Below, piece by piece: positions 8,268 through 15,302 of a stretch of 64,000 nt of DNA. The stretch covers positions 372,001 through 436,000 of the forward strand of contig NZ_JAGHRC010000004.1 of assembly GCF_017743975.1 (NCBI RefSeq), in the 5' to 3' direction. The position numbers were made by a program, and so were the translations under genes. The notes under the pieces are model-generated. The model made no database searches. It was given only the letters and a program-made list of their open reading frames with translations, and was not told where the DNA came from. The stretch's first letter is position 1. Each line of letters opens with the position of its first letter. The DNA comes from Ruegeria sp. R14_0. Its GTDB lineage: Bacteria > Pseudomonadota > Alphaproteobacteria > Rhodobacterales > Rhodobacteraceae.

Positions 8268-8759
8268 TTGTTTGAACTGGTGGTCTTGGTTGCGCAATCC
8301 GCAGCCGTCTTTTTTCTTGCCGCGTGGCTGAGCACGGGTTTCATCGAAAACGTTGTGCATCCCGATCTCAATGAGACCTTCACCAACCAGGTGCTGACAA
8401 TGGAACGGATGCGGGAAGAGTATCCAGAGGCGTATGAGGTCGTCGCCCATCGCCGCATCGAAAACCCCGCCATGCAAAGGTTCCTGTTCAAACTGATTGT
8501 ATGCTGGGAAGGCATCGCGACCCTTACCCTCTGGGCCGGGGTCGTGTCACTGATCCTTGCCATCATCGGTGTAGTCGACCCCGCAAGCGCCCGCGCCATC
8601 GGCGTGCTGGGTGTTTTGTTTTTCACAGCCACATGGGCCGGGTTTTTGATAGTCGGAAACTGGTTCTGCTATTGGTTCTGCCACGAAGGGGCGCAGAACA
8701 CCCACTACCAGATGACGCTATGGGGTATGGCGACGATAATTCTGTTGGTCATTGCTTAA
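8268..8759 (+). CDS. DUF2165 family small integral membrane protein
   Basis: 163 residues from a TTG start; GGAG at 8255-8258 lies 9 nt upstream and supports it. Four hydrophobic segments are visible: about residues 3-27, 80-101, 108-134 and 147-163. The family is a predicted small inner-membrane protein of unknown function, seen in several proteobacteria. As the last gene of the operon and without permease genes nearby, it might assist transport or sense the substrate, but nothing in the sequence proves this. Confidence 0.75.
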   Translation: MFELVVLVAQSAAVFFLAAWLSTGFIENVVHPDLNETFTNQVLTMERMREEYPEAYEVVAHRRIENPAMQRFLFKLIVCWEGIATLTLWAGVVSLILAIIGVVDPASARAIGVLGVLFFTATWAGFLIVGNWFCYWFCHEGAQNTHYQMTLWGMATIILLVIA

Positions 8760-8779
8760 AACGCAGCATATCTGTGCGG

Positions 8780-9658
8780 TCACGCTCGGTGAGCGATTTC
8801 ATTCAGCCACGCGCGGAATGTGCTGATGGGAGAAGACCGCTCGTCACCGTCTCGGCAAACGAAGCAGAGGGCGTTATCGTCTTCAATGCTGACATCACTC
8901 AGATAGATCAGTCGCCCTGCATTCAGGTCGTCCGCGACAAGAACCTTACGCACCAGGATGGCGCCTTGCCCATCAATGGCAGCCGCAATCAAAACGGCAG
9001 AGTTCGGGAAAGCAGAACTCTTTGACTGAACATCCGGGTCGACCAACCCTGCTTTGCTCGCCCATCTGTCCCAATGCGGATGAAACCGATCATGTAACAG
9101 GGGCAGTTGGACTACGGCTTTAGGTTCAACCAAACCCTCGGCCCACGACGGCGCAGCAACAACGACAAGGCGTTCATTTACAAGGCGCTCAGAGTAGAGC
9201 CCACTTGATTGTTGGCCGCCGTACCGCAAGGCCACGTCGACTTCGCTGTCAAAGAAATCTATGATTTGATCATCGGTATCCAGTCGAATGGAAATGCCCG
9301 GATGACGTTCGCGGAACTCAGGTAGCTTTGGCACAATCCATTTGATCGCCAGGGATGAGGAAAGCGACACCGTTACCGAGCGCCGGGGTCTTGTCCGCTT
9401 TACCGAACCTATCCCCTGCTGCAAGGCCGCAAATGATTCCTGGGTGAACCGATGTAGATGGGCGCCTTCCTCGGTCAGCTGGACGCCACCCGGCAGCCTG
9501 CGCAGCAGTTGAACATCCAGATATTGCTCCAGTTGTTTGATCTGGCGGCTGACCGCGCCATGCGTCACGCCCAGATCATCGGCTGCTTTGCTGATGTTCA
9601 GGCGCGATGCGGTTGCGTCGAAGGCTTGCAAAGCGCGTAGATGTCTGATGTTCGTCAT
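8780..9658 (-). CDS. LysR family transcriptional regulator (GcvA-like)
   Basis: 292 residues. An N-terminal winged helix-turn-helix lies at about residues 6-65 (ALQAFDATASRLNISKAADDLGVTHGAVSRQIKQLE), followed by a linker helix and a periplasmic-binding-like effector domain from about residue 93. The effector domain resembles the GcvA/AmpR branch (DFFDSEVDVALRYGG). It is divergent from the SDR-ectC pair, and a perfect dyad with LysR-box geometry lies 2 bp from its start, so it probably controls itself and the SDR-ectC genes. The inducer is unknown. Confidence 0.9.
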   Translation of the reverse strand: MTNIRHLRALQAFDATASRLNISKAADDLGVTHGAVSRQIKQLEQYLDVQLLRRLPGGVQLTEEGAHLHRFTQESFAALQQGIGSVKRTRPRRSVTVSLSSSLAIKWIVPKLPEFRERHPGISIRLDTDDQIIDFFDSEVDVALRYGGQQSSGLYSERLVNERLVVVAAPSWAEGLVEPKAVVQLPLLHDRFHPHWDRWASKAGLVDPDVQSKSSAFPNSAVLIAAAIDGQGAILVRKVLVADDLNAGRLIYLSDVSIEDDNALCFVCRDGDERSSPISTFRAWLNEIAHRA

Positions 9659-9660
9659 GA

Positions 9661-9677
9661 TGTGAGTTTATCTCACA
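9661..9677. promoter_or_regulatory. LysR-type operator (TGTGAG-N5-CTCACA)
   Basis: A perfect dyad with 6-bp arms and a 5-bp spacer, containing the T-N11-A LysR box. It lies next to the LysR start and about 80 bp upstream of the SDR start, the usual site for a divergently acting LysR protein. Confidence 0.6.
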
Positions 9678-9757
9678 CACATGCGCCGTAAAGTCGTTTG
9701 GAACGTGATTTGCCGCTGCTTATCTTTGCCAGGAAAGATCACAGCGGAGATAGCCAG

Positions 9758-10507
9758 ATGACTGATGTCAAAGTGGCCCTGATGACCGGAACCGGCCAGG
9801 GGATCGGACGAGGATGCGCCATCGAGATGGCGAAAGCGGGCTACAAGGTCTCGCTGATGTCCCCATCGACCCGGTCCGTGGACCTGGCAGAAGAATTAGG
9901 CGGGATCGGACGCCAGGGTTCGGTTCTCGACACCGCCGATTTGCAAGCGATGGTGGATGACACGCTCAACACGTACGGCAGGATCGATGCTGTCGTCAGC
10001 AATATGGGCCATGGTGGCGGCGTGCCCGAAGCCATCAAGACGGTCGGCTTTGACCCGGATTTCGACGGGCCATTGTTGGAGTTGCCGGATGAGCTTTGGC
10101 ACGAAAGCCTGGATATGTATGTCCTAAACGTAGTCAAGCTTGCCCGCATTGTGACCCCGATCATGATTGAGCAAGGCGGCGGTTCCTTCGTGAACATCTC
10201 GTCGATGAATACGGTGGAACCGCGCGCGCCCTATCCGATGAGCATGCTTCGCGGTGCATTGCACAGCTTCGCCAAGCTCTTCGGAGATCGATACGCCCGC
10301 CACAACATCAACATGAACAACCTGATGCCCGGTTTTTGCGAGAACGTGAACCTGTCCGATCTGGCAAGACGGTCCATCCCCGCGCAACGCCCGGCAACTT
10401 TCGCCGAGATCGGCCAAGCCTGTGTCTTCCTTGCCTCCGACGGCGCGCGTTACATTAACGGCCAGAACATCCTGTCGGATGGCGGAATGAACCGTGCGGT
10501 TCGATGA
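9758..10507 (+). CDS. SDR family oxidoreductase with degenerate YxxxK motif
   Basis: 249 residues from ATG 9758, chosen for the upstream GCGGAGATAG; the longer frame from 9698 enters the LysR promoter. A Rossmann-fold short-chain dehydrogenase: the cofactor loop TGTGQGIGRG is near residue 10, the VSNMGHGG element follows, and NISSMN supplies the active-site Ser. The catalytic Tyr is present in APYPMSMLRG, but the Lys four residues later is replaced by Met with an Arg two further on. This variant motif occurs in a subgroup of SDRs, so it may be functional. It is followed after 18 nt by ectC, so the two proteins are probably co-expressed. Confidence 0.85.
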   Translation: MTDVKVALMTGTGQGIGRGCAIEMAKAGYKVSLMSPSTRSVDLAEELGGIGRQGSVLDTADLQAMVDDTLNTYGRIDAVVSNMGHGGGVPEAIKTVGFDPDFDGPLLELPDELWHESLDMYVLNVVKLARIVTPIMIEQGGGSFVNISSMNTVEPRAPYPMSMLRGALHSFAKLFGDRYARHNINMNNLMPGFCENVNLSDLARRSIPAQRPATFAEIGQACVFLASDGARYINGQNILSDGGMNRAVR

Positions 10508-10525
10508 GTTTGGAAAGGGGAAAGC

Positions 10526-10915
10526 ATGATCGTAAGGTCGCTTGGAGATGTCGTGGGGACAGAGCGGGACGTAACCGGACCGGGATGGAACAGCAGGCGG
10601 CTATTGCTTGCGTCTGACGGCATGGGCTTTTCGATGACCGACACTGTCATCAAACAAGACGCCGTGCTTGAGCTTGAATACACCCATCATCTGGAAGCCT
10701 GCTACTGCATCGAGGGAAGAGGTCAGATCAGACGCTTTGACGACCTGACATGGCACGCGTTGCAGCCCTTCACGCTGTATGCTCTGGATCAACACGACAG
10801 GCACCTTGTGCAAGCCCTGGACGGGGACCTTCGGCTGGTCTGTGTCTTCAATCCCCCGCTCACCGGAGGGGAGGTGCATCGCGAAGACGGAAGCTATGCG
10901 CCCATTGAGGCGTGA
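10526..10915 (+). CDS. ectC: Ectoine synthase (solitary EctC)
   Basis: 129 residues, the normal length of EctC. Ectoine synthase is a cupin with a catalytic metal that cyclises N-gamma-acetyl-diaminobutyrate to the compatible solute ectoine. Hallmark stretches are MIVRSLGDVVGTERDV at the start, SRRLLLASDGMGFSMTDT, HHLEACYCIEGRG (metal and substrate site), TLYALDQHDRH and LVCVFNPPLTGGEVH. All core motifs are intact. What is odd is the absence of ectA and ectB; it sits alone behind an SDR under a LysR gene. Solitary ectC genes are known in other bacteria. It may use imported intermediate, run in reverse on ectoine, or act on a related substrate. Confidence 0.9.
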   Translation: MIVRSLGDVVGTERDVTGPGWNSRRLLLASDGMGFSMTDTVIKQDAVLELEYTHHLEACYCIEGRGQIRRFDDLTWHALQPFTLYALDQHDRHLVQALDGDLRLVCVFNPPLTGGEVHREDGSYAPIEA

Positions 10916-10964
10916 CGAGAAACGTGAAGCAGGTTCCGGCATCGCCACCGTACCCGGTTACCAA

Positions 10965-11555
10965 TCAAACATCTGTTTTGTAGTGCGCCATAAACATCGT
11001 GATGCAGTCATCCAGCACATCTTTGGGCATCGGGTTCTCACCAAGGAAGAACTCTGGCCAGAAGAAAAAGTTTTTAACGAGAGCCAGAAGCTGGTTGGTT
11101 GCAAATACCGGGTCAGTCTTTCGGATCACACCTGCGTCCATGGCTTCGCTGATCAGCCTCGTTATTGGGTAATCATGAGTTGCAGTTTCAGTGAAGAATT
11201 GCCGGGATCGTTCAAGGTCACGGATCAATTCTGAGATGACCATCCGGTTTAATCCGATGGCCGTTTCTTCGGTGATCACCCCAATGTAACGCCACAAGGC
11301 TTCTTTCAGTTGCTCAACGAAATCTCGATCCGGGTCGTAGGCGACCGGCTCCATGCTCTGGTTCTGCTCCAGCATAATCTGTGAGATCGCCTCAAAAAGG
11401 GCCTCCTTGCTTTCGAAGTGATTGTAGAGCGTGCGACTCGATACGTTGGCCTTTTTTGCGATTGAGGTCGTCTTCGCCCCCAAAAACCCCTGCTCTTTGA
11501 ACTCATCAATGGCTGCATCGATGATATCTTTTCGTTTTTTTTCAGTACGTTTCAC
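10965..11555 (-). CDS. TetR/AcrR family transcriptional regulator
   Basis: 196 residues. The N-terminal TetR helix-turn-helix is clear (IIDAAIDEFKEQGFLGAKTTSIAKKANVSSRTLYNHFESKEALF, about residues 10-54); the rest is the helical ligand-binding domain. It is divergent from the alpha/beta hydrolase gene, with palindromic sites between them, so it probably represses that gene and itself. The base composition looks more AT-rich than in the flanking operons. Confidence 0.9.
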   Translation of the reverse strand: MKRTEKKRKDIIDAAIDEFKEQGFLGAKTTSIAKKANVSSRTLYNHFESKEALFEAISQIMLEQNQSMEPVAYDPDRDFVEQLKEALWRYIGVITEETAIGLNRMVISELIRDLERSRQFFTETATHDYPITRLISEAMDAGVIRKTDPVFATNQLLALVKNFFFWPEFFLGENPMPKDVLDDCITMFMAHYKTDV

Positions 11556-11581
11556 GATTTTAGCCTCAAAAGTAAAAAGAG

Positions 11582-11631
11582 GTGTTTACAAACACGCCCA
11601 CCCCACCATAAGTAAACACAGCGATTTACTT
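11582..11631. promoter_or_regulatory. Pair of TetR-type operator palindromes
   Basis: GTGTTTACAAACAC (11582-11595) is a perfect 14-nt palindrome. AAGTAAA (11610-11616) and TTTACTT (11625-11631) form a second dyad with an 8-bp spacer. GTGTTTAC at 11582 and GTAAACAC at 11612 are also inverted copies of each other. They occupy the gap between the TetR and hydrolase starts. Confidence 0.55.
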
Positions 11632-11672
11632 TTGCAAGGCGCAGTACAACTGATCCCGAGAGGAACAAGACC

Positions 11673-12620
11673 ATGAAAACCCAAGATTTCACCGCGGGTA
11701 AAAACGAAGTCACCTTCAAGTCCTTTGGCGTGGATTTGGCGGGCGATCTTTACCTGCCTGAAGGCTTTAATGCGTCGAAAAAATACAAAGCCATCGTGGG
11801 GGCCAGCCCATTCCCGCAGGTAAAAGATCAGATCCCCGCAACCTACGGTCCTGAAATGGCCGCACGCGGCTTTATCTATCTCGGCTTCGACTACCTCGGC
11901 ATGGGCGACAGCCCTGCGTTGCCGGGCGAATTTAAGCAATCGCGCTATAATTTTCGCCTGATTGAAAACACGTGGGACGCGGTGTCTTACCTGGGCACGC
12001 TGCCCTTCGTCGACGAAATCTATGGCCTGGGCGTCTGTCAGGGCGGCCAGACCATCGCGTCGGCAGCGGTGACCGACCACCGCATCAAGAAAATCGCCAT
12101 GGTGTCAGGCATGATGGCCTCGGACGCGTTCCAGTGGACCAACCGCGATATGGCGAACCAGATGATCGCCGCCGCAAACGCCTCGATGCAAAAACAATAT
12201 GAAACCGGCGAACCGGACTACGTCGCTCCTTTTGGCCTGAACGACGACATGTCGCGCGAAGAGTTCACATCAGCGGCCGCCTATCCGGAAATGGCTGGCG
12301 AGACCTATGACTACTATGGCCGTGATGGTGCCAAAGGGCCGGTTGCCGTGCCAAACTACACCAACATGCATATCGGCGATCAACCCATGCAGTCCTTGTT
12401 TTCGATTTGTGAAGCTTACGCTGACAAGATCGTACAGCCTTCGCTGACCGTCTACGGCACAAACGCCTCAACCGCGATTTGCTCAACCGCATTTGTCGCA
12501 AAGCTGACCAACGATCACACAGAGCTGGCCTTTGATGAGTTCTCTCACGTGGACTTCTACTACAAGCCAGAGGCCGTGAAAGCGTCGACGGACGCAGTAG
12601 CCGAGTTTTTCAACAAGTAG
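11673..12620 (+). CDS. Alpha/beta hydrolase with dienelactone-hydrolase-like Cys nucleophile
   Basis: 315 residues from ATG 11673 with GAGAGGAACAAG upstream. An alpha/beta hydrolase fold protein: the oxyanion-strand region reads KYKAIVGASPFPQVK, and the nucleophile elbow is GLGVCQGGQTIA, so the nucleophile is Cys, as in dienelactone hydrolases, not Ser. A likely catalytic His is in FSHVDFYY near the C-terminus; the acid residue cannot be fixed by eye. There is no export signal. The gene is divergent from a TetR regulator with clear operators, suggesting induction by its substrate or a toxic ester or lactone. The precise substrate is unknown. Confidence 0.85.
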   Translation: MKTQDFTAGKNEVTFKSFGVDLAGDLYLPEGFNASKKYKAIVGASPFPQVKDQIPATYGPEMAARGFIYLGFDYLGMGDSPALPGEFKQSRYNFRLIENTWDAVSYLGTLPFVDEIYGLGVCQGGQTIASAAVTDHRIKKIAMVSGMMASDAFQWTNRDMANQMIAAANASMQKQYETGEPDYVAPFGLNDDMSREEFTSAAAYPEMAGETYDYYGRDGAKGPVAVPNYTNMHIGDQPMQSLFSICEAYADKIVQPSLTVYGTNASTAICSTAFVAKLTNDHTELAFDEFSHVDFYYKPEAVKASTDAVAEFFNK

Positions 12621-12630
12621 ATCCAAGAGG

Positions 12631-12660
12631 CGGGGGCATACCATGGTCCCCGTTTCTTTC
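12631..12660 (+). terminator. Rho-independent terminator of the hydrolase gene
   Basis: CGGGGGC (12631-12637) pairs with GTCCCCG (12646-12652; one G-U) around an 8-nt loop and is followed by TTTCTTTC. It sits between the convergent hydrolase and GntR genes. Confidence 0.65.
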
Positions 12661-12682
12661 CGATCGAGCGGGCTCCGACCGT

Positions 12683-13363
12683 TTAATTTACTGCCGCAGA
12701 AGCGCCGTCCAGATTTGTCGCGTCATCCCAATAGGAGCCCTCTTTCCTATCGATATGCAGCTTCAGGACGTCCAGTGCCTTTGTGACATTTCTGTCTTCG
12801 ACGCATTGGACCAGCTCAATGTGTTCCCGATAGGACTTGGCCATGTGATCCGCGTGGTGACCCAAGCGGCTGCGCAATGCGGCCATTTTTAAGGCAATGG
12901 TCTGGTAGGCGTCATTCAGGAACCGATTGTCGGCGCAATCGAACAGGCATTGGTGAAACACGGTGTCCTGATACAGGTATTCCGCATCATCCCCGGCTTC
13001 GCGCGCCGCTTTCATTCGGTTCACACATTCACTGAGCGCCTTATGCAGCGCATCCGGATTCGACTGCATGGCCGAGGTGATCGCCGTGGTCTCGAGGCAG
13101 ACACGTGCATCGCAGAGTTTGGCCAGTTCTTCGGGTCCGAGGTTGAACACAAAAGACCCGCGTTGGGGCTCAACGACCAACAGTCCTTCCATCTCAAGCC
13201 GGTTGATCGCCTCGCGAACGGGCGTGCGGCTGACCTCGAGATTCTTTGCGATTTTAGCTTCGGACAGCTGCTCGCCCAATTCGAACTCGCCTTTGATGAT
13301 CCGCTCGCGAAGGTTCTCGGTCACCAATTCCGTCAATGATTTCGGTCTGTTGAATGGGCTCAT
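12683..13363 (-). CDS. GntR family transcriptional regulator, FCD subgroup
   Basis: 226 residues. A winged helix at about residues 10-72 (VTENLRERIIKGEFELGEQLSEAKIAKNLEVSRTPVREAINRLEMEGLLVVEPQRG) is followed by the all-helical FCD domain, where metal and carboxylate effectors bind (DARVCLETTAI, DTVFHQCLFDCADN, YREHIELVQCVEDRN). FCD regulators usually sense organic or sugar acids. It is divergent from the TRAP-transporter operon, with a perfect palindrome between them, so it very probably represses that operon until the substrate arrives. Confidence 0.92.
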   Translation of the reverse strand: MSPFNRPKSLTELVTENLRERIIKGEFELGEQLSEAKIAKNLEVSRTPVREAINRLEMEGLLVVEPQRGSFVFNLGPEELAKLCDARVCLETTAITSAMQSNPDALHKALSECVNRMKAAREAGDDAEYLYQDTVFHQCLFDCADNRFLNDAYQTIALKMAALRSRLGHHADHMAKSYREHIELVQCVEDRNVTKALDVLKLHIDRKEGSYWDDATNLDGASAAVN

Positions 13364-13400
13364 CTCGCTCTCCTCATGAAGACACTAGCAGCCCTGCCTC

Positions 13401-13446
13401 TGGCATACAATGTGGTAGTATTGACAGATTGGCATACTGTATGCCA
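13401..13446. promoter_or_regulatory. GntR (FCD) operator with extra half-site
   Basis: TGGCATACTGTATGCCA at 13430-13446 is a perfect palindrome (8-bp arms, one central base). An identical half-site TGGCATAC is at 13401-13408. A TTGACA element at 13421-13426 lies between them, so a bound repressor would cover the promoter; no good -10 box is evident. Confidence 0.7.
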
Positions 13447-13486
13447 GTTTCGATTCTCACAAGGGACGGCATCGGGAGGGGCGTCT

Positions 13487-13993
13487 TTGCGAATTCTGGA
13501 AACATGGATTGTGGGATTGAACCGCGCGCTGGTCGCTCTGGCGCTGGCGACGGTCTTCGCAATCGTTTTTGCCAACGTGGTCGGGCGCTATGGCCTGGGT
13601 TCGTCTTTTGCGTGGGTCGAAGAGGTTGCCCGCCATCTGATGATCCTTGGCGCGTTCTGCGGCGCGGGCCTTGCCCTGCGCGAAGGACGGCTGGTCGCGA
13701 TCACGACTGTCCCCGATCTTCTGCCAACCCCTCTGGCCCGTCTGCTGCGTTGGGGCATCGTCATCGTCATGTTCGGATTTATGGCGACGATGCTGTGGCT
13801 AGGCGTTCAGTTCGTCCAGTTCGGTTGGAACAAGGAAACCATGTCCACCGGCATTTCGCGCGGCATCCCCTACCTTGCGATCCCGATCGGATGTGCACTG
13901 TTCCTGATCCAGCTGGCCTTTTTTGCCAAGCGCTTTGTCAATCAGGATTTTGAGCATGGCGTCGACCCCGATGGCGAAGAGCCCGAGGTCTGA
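13487..13993 (+). CDS. dctQ: TRAP transporter small permease (DctQ)
   Basis: 168 residues from TTG 13487, chosen because GGGAGGGGCG lies just upstream; the in-frame ATG at 13376 would run through the operator. Four membrane segments are typical of DctQ: about residues 10-30, 45-62, 83-105 and 123-143, with the family EEVARHLMILGAFCGAGLALREGRLV segment. It forms a membrane complex with the large DctM subunit for sodium- or proton-driven solute uptake. First gene of the operon, 3 nt before dctM. Confidence 0.85.
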   Translation: MRILETWIVGLNRALVALALATVFAIVFANVVGRYGLGSSFAWVEEVARHLMILGAFCGAGLALREGRLVAITTVPDLLPTPLARLLRWGIVIVMFGFMATMLWLGVQFVQFGWNKETMSTGISRGIPYLAIPIGCALFLIQLAFFAKRFVNQDFEHGVDPDGEEPEV

Positions 13994-13996
13994 GCC

Positions 13997-15283
13997 GTGG
14001 CAAAAACCCTGATCATCCTGTTTTTTGCCACCCTGTTTCTGGGCGTGCCTGTGGCCTTCACCATGGGGATTGCCGGGCTGGCCGCGATCTTTGTCGACGG
14101 TTCGCTGAACCCACTGGTGGCGACGCAGCGTATGTTCGCCGGGATCGACAGTTTCCCATTGATGGCGGTGCCGTTCTTCATCCTCGCGTCCGAGTTGATG
14201 ACTGCCTGCGGATTGACCAACGCTTTACTGCGGTTTGCCAACGCTCTGGTCGGGCATGTGCGCGGTGGTTTAGGGCATGTGAATATTCTGGTTTCGATGC
14301 TGTTTGCCGGGATCAGCGGATCTGCACTTGCAGACGCGGCCGGGCCGTCCGCCATCGTCATGCGGATGATGCGCGAGGCGGGGTATGAGAAGAACTATGC
14401 CGGAGCATTGTCCGCTGCGACGGCTACGATTGGTCCTATTATTCCGCCATCCATTCTCGCCGTCATTTTTGCGATCTCGACCAATGGGGTGACGGTTGCC
14501 GGTCTGTTTCTGGCCGGGATCGTTCCGGGCGTTCTGCTGGGCCTTGCTTTGGCCGTTGCCAACCACATCGTCTCGACCCGTTTTGGCTATCGCGGGCGCG
14601 AGCATCGCGCCACACGGTCTGAACTGGCCAGCGCGACCTTGTCAGCCATTCCGGCCCTGATCATGCCAGCGATCATTCTGGGCGGTATCCTGTTTGGGGT
14701 GTTCACGCCTACCGAGGCGGGCGCGGTAGCCTCGGCCTATGCGCTGTTTCTGGGCTTCATCCTGCGGGCCTTCACGATCCGTGCGCTCTATGCCGCCTTT
14801 GTCCGGGCTGCGGTGGTGACATCGTCGGTCTTTCTGATCGTGGCAATGGCGTCGATCTTTGCCTGGCTGCTGACCTACCTGCAAATCCCGCAGGAATTGG
14901 CAAAGCTGATCACCCAAGTCACTGACACCAAGTTGGGCATCCTGTTCATCCTTGCTGCTTTTGCCCTGATCTGCGGGTTCTTCATCGACACCCTGCCCGC
15001 GCTGATCATCCTGACGCCGATCCTAGGGCCCATCGCCTATTCCGCAGGGATCGACCCGCTGCAATTCGGCATGATGCTGGTCCTGAACCTGACCATTGGC
15101 ATGATTACACCGCCGGTTGGCCCGGTGCTGTTCGTGATCGCCACAGTCGGACAACTCAAAATCGAACGCCTGTCAAAAGCGGTGCTGCCGCTGCTGCTGG
15201 CTGAACTCGTGGTGCTGCTTCTGGTCATTCTTGTGCCGGGCGTCAGCACCTCTGTCCCCAACTTCTTTGGATTTGCGAACTGA
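13997..15283 (+). CDS. dctM: TRAP transporter large permease (DctM)
   Basis: 428 residues from GTG 13997, typical DctM length. About 12 hydrophobic segments; family motifs include GVPVAFTMGIAGLAAIF, PFFILASELM, VRGGLGHVNILVSMLFAGISGSALADAAG, ATIGPIIPPSI, FTPTEAGAVASAYAL and the C-terminal ITPPVGPVLFV. It forms the transport channel and works with DctQ and the periplasmic DctP encoded next. The FCD GntR and the downstream enzymes suggest an organic acid or sugar acid as cargo. Confidence 0.92.
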   Translation: MAKTLIILFFATLFLGVPVAFTMGIAGLAAIFVDGSLNPLVATQRMFAGIDSFPLMAVPFFILASELMTACGLTNALLRFANALVGHVRGGLGHVNILVSMLFAGISGSALADAAGPSAIVMRMMREAGYEKNYAGALSAATATIGPIIPPSILAVIFAISTNGVTVAGLFLAGIVPGVLLGLALAVANHIVSTRFGYRGREHRATRSELASATLSAIPALIMPAIILGGILFGVFTPTEAGAVASAYALFLGFILRAFTIRALYAAFVRAAVVTSSVFLIVAMASIFAWLLTYLQIPQELAKLITQVTDTKLGILFILAAFALICGFFIDTLPALIILTPILGPIAYSAGIDPLQFGMMLVLNLTIGMITPPVGPVLFVIATVGQLKIERLSKAVLPLLLAELVVLLLVILVPGVSTSVPNFFGFAN

Positions 15284-15302
15284 CATGAAAGGGAGGAACC
15301 TC

